Origin: Candidatus Pacearchaeota archaeon
Lineage (GTDB): Archaea; Nanobdellota; Nanobdellia; Pacearchaeales; GW2011-AR1
Length of the DNA stretch: 11,749 nt
Assembly: GCA_016181905.1 (NCBI GenBank)
Contig: JACOYM010000057.1
Span: 1-11,749 of the forward strand
Reading direction: 5' to 3'
This document shows, in pieces, positions 1 to 6,856 of this stretch. Position numbers and translations under genes: made by a program. Every line of letters begins with the position of its first letter. Position 1 is the stretch's first letter. Under the pieces are notes generated by a model that was not told where the DNA came from, ran no database searches, and saw nothing but the letters and a program-made list of their open reading frames with translations.

Positions 1-66
1 TATATAACAATAGCGCTTGAGGCTCTGTCTCCTTTAGCTGTAATCTGGTTTTTTAGAAGAAGATGA
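1..66 (+). CDS. 3' end of a membrane-anchored protein (partial)
   Basis: The window opens inside a reading frame that ends at TGA 64-66. The last 21 residues are an apolar stretch (about ALSPLAVIWFF) followed by three arginines and the stop. A hydrophobic segment with a terminal basic cluster is what a C-terminal membrane anchor with a cytoplasmic tail looks like, including those of surface proteins in archaea. The start lies outside the window and no family can be named. The next gene starts 30 nt later in the same direction. This could also be the last helix of a multi-span protein. Confidence 0.5.
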   Translation, partial: YITIALEALSPLAVIWFFRRR

Positions 67-96
67 AAATGGAAAATCAAAGGATAGAAAAATAAA

Positions 97-687
97 ATGA
101 AAAGGAAAGAAGATTTAGAAAATATTGAAAAAGTATACTTTTTAAAAAGACCAATCAAACCTCTTGAGGAGAGAATTATTAAATATGGACAAATTTTGAT
201 TACAATTGCTTTATTTATATTAGGCTTACTAATTAATCAATCAATTATAAACTTATATAATATTAATCTTGAAATTATTCCATTTGAAGAAAAGAATACC
301 TTGCATCTCTATCTTTATAATACTGGAAATGATATGGCGCGAATAACTAACTATTCTCTATGCTGGTTTGATGGTGTAAAAAATAATACTTGCTGGAGTG
401 GAATGACGCCAGAAGATAGAGTTGTCATGGGAAATCCATTAGAAGTAAGAACACATGAAAGCCAAATAATTAATACAGAGTATAATATAACTAAATTTAA
501 GAGACTATTTATCGAAATGAACCCTTCTAAAAAGTGGGGCATTCAAATATGTGAAATAAAAACGGGTTGTAAAGTATATGTTTTTTATAATGACCCTCTC
601 CCAAGTTATAAAGTTATTGGTAGTGTCCTTCGAACTACAATCACTGTTACTGTTCAAAAGAAAAACCAATCTAATGGAAGTTTATAA
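97..687 (+). CDS. Orphan single-span membrane protein with an extracytoplasmic domain
   Basis: This 196-aa protein was not recognised as any family. It has a charged N-terminus (residues 1-28), one strongly hydrophobic segment at about 29-50, and a polar beta-rich remainder, so it probably has its N-terminus inside and a domain outside. Four cysteines sit in two close pairs (C89/C99 and C152/C158) and could form two disulfides. There are several Asn-X-Ser/Thr sequons outside the membrane (around N85, N96, N130, N190, N193). Its codons are visibly more AT-rich than those of the glycosyltransferase that follows 29 nt later, which suggests recent acquisition or weak selection. No good Shine-Dalgarno or TATA box precedes the ATG. 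Surface location is an inference. Confidence 0.65.
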   Translation: MKRKEDLENIEKVYFLKRPIKPLEERIIKYGQILITIALFILGLLINQSIINLYNINLEIIPFEEKNTLHLYLYNTGNDMARITNYSLCWFDGVKNNTCWSGMTPEDRVVMGNPLEVRTHESQIINTEYNITKFKRLFIEMNPSKKWGIQICEIKTGCKVYVFYNDPLPSYKVIGSVLRTTITVTVQKKNQSNGSL

Positions 688-716
688 GAGGGGGTAGATA
701 TAATTATTAAAGAAAA

Positions 717-1406
717 ATGAAAAAACAAAACAAAAAGATATGGGTAGTAATCCCTGCATATAATGAAGAAAAGGCAATTGGCAGCGTTATAGACAATCTA
801 ATGAAGAAAGGCTTAAAAAACATAATAGTTGTTGATGATGGCTCTTCTGACAATACTGCAGGGATTGCTGAAAAACATGGAGCAAAGGTGTACAATCATA
901 TAATCAACAGGGGGCTTGGCGGGGCTTTGAATACAGGAATAACTGCTGCGCTTGTCAACAAGGCAGATATAATAGCAACCTGTGACGCAGACGGGCAGCA
1001 TAATCCTGATGATGTAAAAAAAGCAATAGAAACACTGACAGGCCAAGGTTATGATGCTGTAATAGGCTCAAGAATGATAAATTCAAAAGGCATGTCGCTT
1101 TCAAGAAAGCTGCTGAACAGGGGGGCAAACTTCCTGACTTACCTGCTGTTTGGGATATATGTGACAGACACGCAGGGCGGATTGAGGGTATTTTCAAGAA
1201 GCGCGGCAGAAAAAATAAGGATAAAGACAAACAGGATGGAGGTTTCTTCTGAAATAATAAAAGAGATAGGCAGGAACAAGCTGAGATTCAAGGAGATTCC
1301 CATAGAGGTTATATATACTGACTATTCCTTAAGAAAGGGGCAGAAAAACACAAATGCCTTCAGAATAATTTATAAATTAATATTGAGTAGGATAATGAGA
1401 TCGTAA
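717..1406 (+). CDS. Family 2 glycosyltransferase, dolichol-phosphate mannosyltransferase-like
   Basis: This 229-aa protein has the standard GT-A/GT2 signature: VIPAYNEE at 11-18, VVDDGSSDNT at 38-47, the metal and nucleotide-sugar binding DADGQH at 90-95, and QGGLRVFS at 153-160. The length and these motifs match the catalytic domain of DPM1-like enzymes, which move a sugar from a nucleotide donor to a polyprenyl phosphate on the cytoplasmic face of the membrane. No transmembrane helix is present, so membrane association would come from a partner. The next gene is DUF2304, which often accompanies such enzymes. The role is probably surface glycan or glycoprotein synthesis; sugar and acceptor cannot be read from the sequence. 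The stop codon is part of the first of three hairpins. Confidence 0.88.
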   Translation: MKKQNKKIWVVIPAYNEEKAIGSVIDNLMKKGLKNIIVVDDGSSDNTAGIAEKHGAKVYNHIINRGLGGALNTGITAALVNKADIIATCDADGQHNPDDVKKAIETLTGQGYDAVIGSRMINSKGMSLSRKLLNRGANFLTYLLFGIYVTDTQGGLRVFSRSAAEKIRIKTNRMEVSSEIIKEIGRNKLRFKEIPIEVIYTDYSLRKGQKNTNAFRIIYKLILSRIMRS

Positions 1407-1477
1407 GGAAACCTAAGGTTTCCTTAACCGCGAAAATTCAAAGATTTTCGGGGCTATCAGAAACTGAAAGTTTCTGA
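1404..1477 (+). repeat. Three tandem perfect hairpins after the glycosyltransferase
   Basis: Hairpin 1 spans 1404-1426: the arm TAAGGAAACC, a TAA loop and the exact complement (10 bp). Hairpin 2 spans 1431-1450: CGAAAAT, a 6-nt loop and ATTTTCG (7 bp). Hairpin 3 spans 1457-1477: TCAGAAACT, a GAA loop and AGTTTCTGA (9 bp). All are perfectly paired with 3-6 nt loops, and the first includes the glycosyltransferase stop codon. A weak fourth (CCTA-ATA-TAGG) follows at about 1491-1501. There is no U-run after them, so this is not a simple oligo-U terminator. They could be a structured 3' UTR, a processing signal or a small RNA. A TATA-like TTTATAAAT at 1369-1377 would place a start near 1400. Confidence 0.7.
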
Positions 1478-1502
1478 AGCGCTCAACCTTCCTAATATAG
1501 GA

Positions 1503-1512
1503 TATATAAATA
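1503..1512 (+). promoter_or_regulatory. TATA box of the DUF2304 gene
   Basis: TATATAAATA ends 20 nt before the ATG at 1533. With archaeal initiation about 22-25 nt below the box, transcription should begin at or next to the start codon, giving a leaderless mRNA independent of the glycosyltransferase upstream. Confidence 0.6.
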
Positions 1513-1532
1513 ACTAAATAATCAAAAAGAAT

Positions 1533-1859
1533 ATGATATTGCAGATAATTGTTTCAGTTTTAGTTTTGGCAGTATTAATTAAGTTAGTCATGGATTTGAA
1601 AAAAGGAAAGGTAACCCTAAACAAATTTTATTTGTGGGCGCTGGCATGGATTGCCCTTGCCGTGATTGTATTTTTCCCTGAATTAGTAATCTTTATTGCG
1701 AATCTAGTCGGCATTGAAAGAGCCAGGGATTTGCCCATATATGTTTCAATAATTCTTTTGTTCTACCTTTTATTCAAGATAGGGATAAAGATTGAGAAGG
1801 TTGAGCAGGAGATAACAACTCTTGTAAAGAATCTTGCTATTAAAAAAGCAAAGAAATAA
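1533..1859 (+). CDS. DUF2304 family small membrane protein
   Basis: This 108-aa protein has hydrophobic segments at about 2-20, 33-56 and 68-84, and then a charged C-terminal helix. The sequence GIERARDLPIYVSIILLFYLLF followed by an IEKVEQEITTLVKN-type tail is the recognisable DUF2304 pattern, and the length is normal for the family. DUF2304 proteins are commonly found beside GT2 enzymes and are thought to be membrane partners or anchors for them; the biochemical role is not established. That fits here, since the glycosyltransferase just upstream has no membrane helix of its own. A TATA box 20 nt before the ATG suggests separate, leaderless transcription. Confidence 0.82.
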   Translation: MILQIIVSVLVLAVLIKLVMDLKKGKVTLNKFYLWALAWIALAVIVFFPELVIFIANLVGIERARDLPIYVSIILLFYLLFKIGIKIEKVEQEITTLVKNLAIKKAKK

Positions 1860-1895
1860 AAAGGTTTTTCTTAATTGTCTTACTGAAAATAGAAT

Positions 1896-3311
1896 ATGAA
1901 AAATAATATTTTAATCATAAATCCCCCTGCATTGATGAAGGTTGTAAGGGAAGGAAGATGCGAGCAAAGAGCAGACTCTTACCAGTACCTTATGGTGCCT
2001 ATATCCCTGCCATCCATAGCTGCTGTCCTGCTGAAGAATGGCTTTGCTGTGAGGATTATTGACTGCATTGCAGACGACATCTCTTTAGAGGGGCTTGAAA
2101 ATATCCTTGCTAGGGAAAATCCTTTTTTGGCTATAGTGAATGTAGCAACAATGACATTTGACACAGACAAGAAAACTGCTGAATTATGCAGGAAGCTGAA
2201 AATTCCATGCGCAGCGGTTGGAATGCATGTAACAACAATTCCTGATGATGCCATGAAAAGCTCTGAGTTTGATTTTGCAATTCGGGGAGAGCCAGAGCTC
2301 ATATCATTGAATCTTGCAGAGGCATTGCATAGTAAAAAGGATTTGAAAAAGGTTAGAGGCATAAGTTTCAAGACAAAGGGCAGGATTACGCACAATCCTG
2401 ATGAAAATCTTATAGAAAACCTTGATGCACTGCCATTTCCAGCAAGAGAGCTTCTGCATAATGAAAAATATATAGAGCCTTTAACTCAAAAGCCATATAC
2501 ATTAGTAATTACCGGAAGAGGCTGCCCTTTTAACTGCATATTTTGCACTGCAAACAGGTATTATGGGAAAAAGCAGAGAATCAGAAGCCCTGAAAACATA
2601 GTTGACGAGATTGAAGGGATTATCAAAAAATTTGGGATAAGGGATATTGGAATGTGGAATGACACATTTACATTCAACAAGGAGCAGGTTAAGGGATTAT
2701 CAAAAGAAATAATAAAAAGAAGATTGAAGATAGACTGGTTCTGCAACAACAGGGTTGACACGATTGATGAGGAGATGATAATGCTGATGGCAAAATCGGG
2801 ATGCAAGGTTATAACATTCGGGGTTGAGAGCCTTGACGAGAGAATTTTAAAAAACATAAAGAAGGGAATAAATGCAAGGCAGGTTGAGAATGCTGTAAGG
2901 CTGTGCAGAAAATACGGGATTAAAAGCCAGCTTCACATTATATTCGGCTTGCCGGGAGAGACAAAGGAAACACTAAACAAGACAATAAAAGAGACATTAA
3001 GGATAAACCCAGATTATGCGCAGTTCTATTGCGCTGTGCCTTTTCCAGGAACAGAGTTCAGGGAGTATGTGCTTGAGAAAGGGTATATGAAAGATGCCAA
3101 ATGGGAAAGGTATGAAATAAACAATGCCCTTGTTTCTTATCCTCATCTGTCAAGCAAAGAGATACAGGATGCGAGAAAAAGGGCTTACCGGAAATTCTAT
3201 CTTAGGCCTTCATACATCATAAAGAAGATGAAGGAATTCCCGCTAAGGGACTGGAAAAAAATCTCTGTGCAGGCATATCACTTCTTTAAGGGCTGGGTGT
3301 TTGGAAAGTGA
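1896..3311 (+). CDS. Cobalamin-binding (B12) radical SAM enzyme, substrate unknown
   Basis: This is a full-length 471-aa class B-type radical SAM protein. Residues 1 to about 140 form a B12-binding Rossmann-like domain (NILIINPP at 4-11, the VGMHVTTIP stretch at 108-116, and GEPE at 131-134). The radical SAM domain follows, with its iron-sulfur cluster cysteines C210, C214 and C217 in GCPFNCIFC (CX3CX2C), then WNDTFTF, FGVES and IIFGLPGET-type strand motifs. Relatives catalyse methylations or ring and carbon-skeleton changes on lipids, antibiotics and cell-envelope components. It follows DUF2304 by 36 nt, so a link to envelope glycan or lipid modification is reasonable, but that rests on position only. 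The C-terminus has a basic helical tail. Confidence 0.87.
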   Translation: MKNNILIINPPALMKVVREGRCEQRADSYQYLMVPISLPSIAAVLLKNGFAVRIIDCIADDISLEGLENILARENPFLAIVNVATMTFDTDKKTAELCRKLKIPCAAVGMHVTTIPDDAMKSSEFDFAIRGEPELISLNLAEALHSKKDLKKVRGISFKTKGRITHNPDENLIENLDALPFPARELLHNEKYIEPLTQKPYTLVITGRGCPFNCIFCTANRYYGKKQRIRSPENIVDEIEGIIKKFGIRDIGMWNDTFTFNKEQVKGLSKEIIKRRLKIDWFCNNRVDTIDEEMIMLMAKSGCKVITFGVESLDERILKNIKKGINARQVENAVRLCRKYGIKSQLHIIFGLPGETKETLNKTIKETLRINPDYAQFYCAVPFPGTEFREYVLEKGYMKDAKWERYEINNALVSYPHLSSKEIQDARKRAYRKFYLRPSYIIKKMKEFPLRDWKKISVQAYHFFKGWVFGK

Positions 3312-3500
3312 AAGAGAAAGCCTTCCAAAGCACTTAATACATATAAGTATTATATGATTGGAATATCATTTATCATAAAAAATATCATTGAAATATAATG
3401 ATGTCAAATTCCCTATGAATGAGGCTGAAAAGCTGGCTAAAGAAACAACAGATGAGCTGATGTTATAACGAGGCTTTTCATAAAAGTCCTGAGCATAAAC
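3312..3500. other. Convergent intergenic spacer with AT-rich repeats
   Basis: This 189-nt gap separates the stop codons of two convergent genes. It has an inverted repeat TAATAC-ATATAA-GTATTA near 3343-3360, two copies of AATATCATT (about 3361 and 3387) and a nearby inverted AATGAT. From about 3388 a short frame (TTG start, about 25 codons, ending in ...AEKLAKETTDELML) reaches a TAA near 3466. It reads like protein but has no proper start and is too short to name; it may be a gene remnant. I see no convincing RNA gene here. Confidence 0.4.
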
Positions 3501-3950
3501 TCAAAACCCAATAAACCTCTTTGCCAGTGCTGTGTAGAGCACTGAGATTTTATGAATGGCTATTTTTGATATAAAAATCTCATAAAGCATGTCAAAAAAA
3601 ATGTGAAAGGCAAAGCCGATAAAAACCAGAAAGAAAAACCTGCTTAAAAATGCCAGGATAAAAAGAAGAATGAGAAACTCTATGGAATGAAACGGAATGA
3701 AGCCAAAGGAATATTTTTTTCTTACATTTTTCGGCAGCTCTTTAAATCTTTTCTTTAGGCTGACAAACCAGTTATATGAATTCTTCAGGGAAAAATCCCT
3801 TTTTCCAATCGCATAAAAAAGATAGTGGTCAACATCAATCAAAACAGATGATAAAAAAACAATCAGGGAGCTGGCAATGCTAAAATGAAAAATAAAATAA
3901 AGCATGAAGGCAAAAACTGCCCCGAGAATGATATGGGATTTAGTGTACAT
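3501..3950 (-). CDS. YdjM/DUF457-like membrane metal-dependent hydrolase
   Basis: This 149-aa, very hydrophobic protein has the spaced metal-ligand pattern of the YdjM family: H6 in the first helix (TKSHIILGA), D39/D41/H42 in LIDVDH at the end of the second, H88 (PFHS) at the start of the third, and H116 with D120 in FHIFFD in the last. In that family the histidines and aspartates are proposed to bind metal at the membrane, but few members have a known substrate. A lysine/arginine-rich loop (about 64-80) separates the two helical pairs. It starts 19 nt after the secD stop, so it is probably co-transcribed with secF-secD. Whether that means a role in export or is only genome compaction cannot be told. 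Confidence 0.65.
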   Translation of the reverse strand: MYTKSHIILGAVFAFMLYFIFHFSIASSLIVFLSSVLIDVDHYLFYAIGKRDFSLKNSYNWFVSLKKRFKELPKNVRKKYSFGFIPFHSIEFLILLFILAFLSRFFFLVFIGFAFHIFFDMLYEIFISKIAIHKISVLYTALAKRFIGF

Positions 3951-3969
3951 CTTTGCCTTAAGTTTTTAA

Positions 3970-5520
3970 TTATTCTTTCTGCATAGAACCAAGCATATTT
4001 GCAAACGCAGGCCTTGTAATGAGAATTCCAACAAGCACGCTAAGTATTGTTGTCAGGGCAAATCCCCTTAACAGCCCTGCGCCTGCCCAGAACAAAGGAA
4101 GCATTGCTGCAACTATGGTGAAAAAGGCTCCGAATATTATAAACAGGGCTCTTTTTATCCTCTCTTTGATGCTTATCTGCAGGTTAGATACGGCTTCGTC
4201 TATTATAACAATCTGGTCATTAACACCAGTGCCCATGCCCACTATTATACCTGCTATGCTCGGGGCATCAAGGTTCCATTTTATCAGGGCAGCTATGCCA
4301 AGTGTTATGAATGCCTCAGAGAACATTGTCAAAATCACAGAAAGGGTTATTTTTATTTTTCGATATCTAATAAAAAGCACTATTGAAACAGCCAGAAACG
4401 CTGCCAGCGCCAGAAAGATGATGTTTTTAGTGAATTCTTTTCCTAAAACCGGGGAGATTGTATCAAGCTTCACAACCTCAAGCTTGTAAGGCAGGCTTCC
4501 TGTAATCAAAATCGTTTGCAGCTTTTTCATTGATTCCTGGGCAGATTTTATGGCTATTTCTCTTGTGCTTCCTGCCCCGCTTCCTTCTATCTGTATCTGT
4601 GTTGTAACCTTCCCCTTTAAGTCCTCGCTGATGAATAAAGAGTCAACGAGGTTATCATCAAGATACATGTCCAGTTTCTTGTCAAGGTATCTGCCAGACT
4701 CTGTTATATTGACCTTAAGTGTTGAGGTGATGTTTGCATGCTTTTTTGCAGCCTCTTCGCTCAGATAAACAGCAAACCTGAACCTGCATATCTCTCCGCC
4801 TTCTGCTGGAAGGCATGTTTCTATCAAAGCATCCTGCCCGCTTCTGCCTACATAGGTTATGTCTTTCACTCCACCGACAAATAATGTCTCATTTCCTATC
4901 TTTGCCTCAAACTTCCCCTGTTTTGCAACAAGATCGCTCAACTCAGCAGGCGTTGCTCCTGCTATCTCCACAAGCATATAATTGTTTCCCTTGAGGTCTG
5001 TAGCTGATTTTATTGTCACGTCGCTTAATCCATAAACATTCAGCCTGTTTGTTGTTACAGAAATCAAATCTGCCATTTCGCCTTGGCTTAATGTTTTCTC
5101 TGGCTTTATCAATGCCCTTGCCCCCCCTTTTAAGTCAAGCCCTTTCCTTATGTTTGTAGAAGGAATAGAGTCTGCTGTAATCTTTAATTCCTCATCTGTG
5201 TACAGAAGAAACTCATTTGTTTTTGTTCCTATTATGATTTTTGTTTTGTTAGCCAGAGGGAAGATTTTGCTCATTATTCTATTATAGTCACTTATGCTCT
5301 CTACTTTTTCGGTGTTTATAGAGGTTATAATCATGTTAGGGCTTAACCCCTGCTCAAATGCTGTTGAGTTCTTCTCAACTGACTTTATTACAACCCCCTT
5401 CTCAAAAAAGCCCCAGGGAGCAATTGCCAGCAAAGCCAGAAAAAGCACAATAATCAAAATCCAAACCCTCAAGCTTAATTTTATCATTTTTATTTTATTC
5501 CTTTTTTGTCGCAATACCAT
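3970..5520 (-). CDS. secD: Protein export membrane protein SecD (archaeal type)
   Basis: SecD with SecF helps the SecYEG channel complete protein translocation. The protein has an N-terminal transmembrane helix (about 16-34), a PDZ-like segment (about 41-108, with the GLSPNMIITSINTEKV turn), the SecD motif GLDLKGGARALI at 127-138, a large extracytoplasmic part, and a five-helix RND-type membrane domain from about 365 including GIIVGMGTGVNDQIVIIDE. A cysteine pair (C236, C245) lies in the outer domain and could form a disulfide. Starting at the first Met gives 516 aa and a 31-nt overlap with secF. The Met at residue 12 (codon starting at 5487) lies 2 nt past the secF stop and directly precedes the helix; I consider it the more likely start, giving 505 aa. 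Confidence 0.93.
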   Translation of the reverse strand: MVLRQKRNKIKMIKLSLRVWILIIVLFLALLAIAPWGFFEKGVVIKSVEKNSTAFEQGLSPNMIITSINTEKVESISDYNRIMSKIFPLANKTKIIIGTKTNEFLLYTDEELKITADSIPSTNIRKGLDLKGGARALIKPEKTLSQGEMADLISVTTNRLNVYGLSDVTIKSATDLKGNNYMLVEIAGATPAELSDLVAKQGKFEAKIGNETLFVGGVKDITYVGRSGQDALIETCLPAEGGEICRFRFAVYLSEEAAKKHANITSTLKVNITESGRYLDKKLDMYLDDNLVDSLFISEDLKGKVTTQIQIEGSGAGSTREIAIKSAQESMKKLQTILITGSLPYKLEVVKLDTISPVLGKEFTKNIIFLALAAFLAVSIVLFIRYRKIKITLSVILTMFSEAFITLGIAALIKWNLDAPSIAGIIVGMGTGVNDQIVIIDEAVSNLQISIKERIKRALFIIFGAFFTIVAAMLPLFWAGAGLLRGFALTTILSVLVGILITRPAFANMLGSMQKE

Positions 5521-6389
5521 TTAATTATGCTGGCATTTGTAAGCCATGTGTTGATTATGTCTGCAAACAAGCCAAGCGATAGTATAAGGAATATCTGCCT
5601 GAACGAGTCTGGCAGCCCCGTGATTATAAAAAATGCAGGCAGGACTGCAAACAAAGCTGTTAGTGTCATCAAAATGCCTGTCTTGAATGCGCCATAAATC
5701 CTTTCATTCAGAAAGCCCTCTCTTTTCTTCAATGCCCTTGTTGTCAAAAGAATGTCTGTATCTACACTATAGCCTATTAACATTAAAAATGCTGCTATCC
5801 CTGCTGCTGAGAGATTTATTCCCATAAAATCAATAAGAGCAAGCGGCATGACTATGTCTGAGAATGCCGCAAATATGACTGCTATGCTTGGAATAAAGCT
5901 TTTAAAGAGTATGAATATAACAAGAGACATTAATATGAATGATATCAGCAATGTCAAAATAAGCTGCTTGTAGAAATTCTCGCTTAGGGCAGAGCCTGTG
6001 AATTCTGTGCTTGAGTTTTCATCTGTTAATTTGTAACCAAGGGCGCTTTCAATGCCCTCTTTAAGCTCCTGTGGCTGGGAAGAGCTTTCTATGATAGAGG
6101 CAATATGCTCTCCTGTGCCAATCTCTGTCAGCTTTCTTATGCTAATATCCGGGAATCTTGATTTTAATGAAGATTCAATTATGCTTGTGTCAACATCACC
6201 TTTAAGCGTTATAGTTGTCCCTCCTGACAGGCTGACATCCTTATGCATAATGTCGCCATTCTTTGAGTAGAAGTATCCTATGTAAACCAAAGAGACAAGC
6301 ATTATAATTACCGGAATAACCAGCATAAGCTTGTGCCATTTGTCATACCATGACAATTTTTCTGCAAGTGATTTTGTTGGAGTTTCCAT
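5490..6389 (-). CDS. secF: Protein export membrane protein SecF
   Basis: This 299-aa partner of SecD has a first transmembrane helix at about 21-41, then the conserved D-SGGT segment (DVSLSGGTTITLKG, 51-64) at the start of the outer domain, and five further helices from about 141 on. The signature GYSVDTDILLTTR at 206-218 is diagnostic for SecF; it holds the membrane-embedded aspartates linked to ion flow in the RND fold. Length is typical. The order secF then secD, with the genes touching, is seen in many archaea and is the reverse of the usual bacterial order. A TATA-like TTTTTAATA ends 18 nt upstream of the ATG, so the message probably has almost no leader. Confidence 0.93.
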   Translation of the reverse strand: METPTKSLAEKLSWYDKWHKLMLVIPVIIMLVSLVYIGYFYSKNGDIMHKDVSLSGGTTITLKGDVDTSIIESSLKSRFPDISIRKLTEIGTGEHIASIIESSSQPQELKEGIESALGYKLTDENSSTEFTGSALSENFYKQLILTLLISFILMSLVIFILFKSFIPSIAVIFAAFSDIVMPLALIDFMGINLSAAGIAAFLMLIGYSVDTDILLTTRALKKREGFLNERIYGAFKTGILMTLTALFAVLPAFFIITGLPDSFRQIFLILSLGLFADIINTWLTNASIIKWYCDKKGIK

Positions 6390-6407
6390 CTTTTATTTTT
6401 ATGATTG

Positions 6408-6416
6408 TATTAAAAA
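6408..6416 (-). promoter_or_regulatory. TATA box of the secF-secD operon
   Basis: On the minus strand the sequence TTTTTAATA ends 18 nt before the secF start codon. Its first Ts are also the U-run of the hairpin that ends the tRNA-Gly transcript. Confidence 0.5.
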
Positions 6417-6432
6417 TGCGCTTACAGCGCAT
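6412..6432 (-). terminator. Hairpin plus U-run after tRNA-Gly
   Basis: On the minus strand ATGCGC, the loop TGTAA and GCGCAT form a perfect 6-bp stem followed at once by five T residues. It lies about 40 nt after the tRNA-Gly 3' end. A second stem, TGGCTT paired with AAGCCA, encloses the trailer between (6434-6469). Confidence 0.6.
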
Positions 6433-6471
6433 CTGGCTTCTTATTCATGCATTTATTTTAGCAAAGCCACA

Positions 6472-6542
6472 TGCGCTGGCTGGGAGTCGAACCCAGATAG
6501 ACAGCTTGGAAGGCTGTCGTCCTGCCATTAGACAACCAGCGC
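6472..6542 (-). tRNA. tRNA-Gly (anticodon TCC)
   Basis: The 71-nt gene folds into a full cloverleaf. The acceptor stem is GCGCTGG with CCAGCGC and discriminator A. The anticodon stem is ACAGC/GCTGT around the loop CTTCCAA, which gives anticodon TCC (reads GGA/GGG). The variable loop has 4 nt, and the T arm is CTGGG-TTCGACT-CCCAG. No intron and no encoded CCA. It lies 46 nt downstream of tRNA-Arg in the same direction. A TATA-like TTTATTAAAC on the minus strand (about 6564-6573) is about 21 nt upstream of the 5' end, so it may have its own promoter. It recognises glycine codons in translation. Confidence 0.96.
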
Positions 6543-6562
6543 GCAATCTTTATTAATTTTTT

Positions 6563-6585
6563 TGTTTAATAAATCTTACTAAACA
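6563..6585 (-). repeat. 10-bp hairpin between the two tRNAs
   Basis: Three nt after tRNA-Arg the minus strand reads TGTTTAGTAA, GAT, TTATTAAACA. This pairs over 10 bp with one G-U. It is not followed by a U-run and overlaps the TATA-like box of tRNA-Gly, so it could mark a tRNA 3' end, act on the promoter, or be incidental in AT-rich DNA. Confidence 0.4.
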
Positions 6586-6588
6586 ACA

Positions 6589-6662
6589 TGCCCTTGACAG
6601 GACTTGAACCTGCAACCTAAAGGTTAGGAACCTTTCGCGCTATCCAGTTGCGCCACAAGGGC
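6589..6662 (-). tRNA. tRNA-Arg (anticodon CCT)
   Basis: The 74-nt gene has acceptor stem GCCCTTG/CAAGGGC with discriminator A, D stem GCGC/GCGC, anticodon stem AAAGG/CCTTT around the loop TTCCTAA (anticodon CCT, reads AGG), a 5-nt variable loop, and the T arm GCAGG-TTCAAGT-CCTGT with a closing G-U pair. There is no intron and no encoded CCA. AGG is a heavily used arginine codon in the neighbouring genes. The region just upstream (6674-6688) holds an AT-rich, partly palindromic TATA-like tract, TATTTAAATA, shared with the small gene that diverges from here. Confidence 0.96.
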
Positions 6663-6688
6663 AGTTATGCACATATTTAAATAATATA

Positions 6689-6856
6689 ATGATTTTGAAA
6701 AGCGGGCTTGGGCTTTTTAAGGATATAGCAAGCTGGATTGATATTTTTTCAGCTTTGCTTTTTATCATATCTATTTTTGTTCCTGTCTTCAAGATTCTTT
6801 TGGTAATCTCTGCAGTATTATTATTCCAGAAAGGGATTTTGAGCTTCCTGTCCTAA
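6689..6856 (+). CDS. 55-aa hydrophobic membrane protein
   Basis: An ATG at 6689 opens a 55-codon frame ending in TAA 6854-6856. After a short polar start (MILKSGLGLFKDIASW) the product is almost entirely hydrophobic, with two likely membrane segments around residues 17-31 and 33-47 separated by a proline (VPVF) and a QKG turn near the end. The amino-acid pattern is plainly protein-like rather than random AT-rich frame. The last codons overlap the end of the PIN gene on the other strand by 4 nt. The perfect palindrome TATTTAAATA ends only 5 nt before the ATG, so the true start or promoter is uncertain. I suspect it is a conserved small membrane protein in this lineage, but I cannot name a family or function. 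Confidence 0.6.
   Translation: MILKSGLGLFKDIASWIDIFSALLFIISIFVPVFKILLVISAVLLFQKGILSFLS

Noticed and set aside
955..1230. 91-codon minus-strand frame
   Set aside because: Antisense shadow of the glycosyltransferase, with no promoter and low-complexity content.
3395..3465. Possible C/D box guide RNA (TGATG and CTGA boxes)
   Set aside because: The box spacing is wrong: the C' and D boxes touch, and D' to C' is over 20 nt.
5487..5520. SecD start at the first ATG with a 31-nt overlap of secF
   Set aside because: Kept as the outer limit only; the Met at codon 12 begins 2 nt after the secF stop and directly precedes the membrane helix.
6331..6556. Two overlapping plus-strand frames of 66-68 codons
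   Set aside because: They run antisense through tRNA-Gly and the secF start; the product contains translated tRNA sequence.
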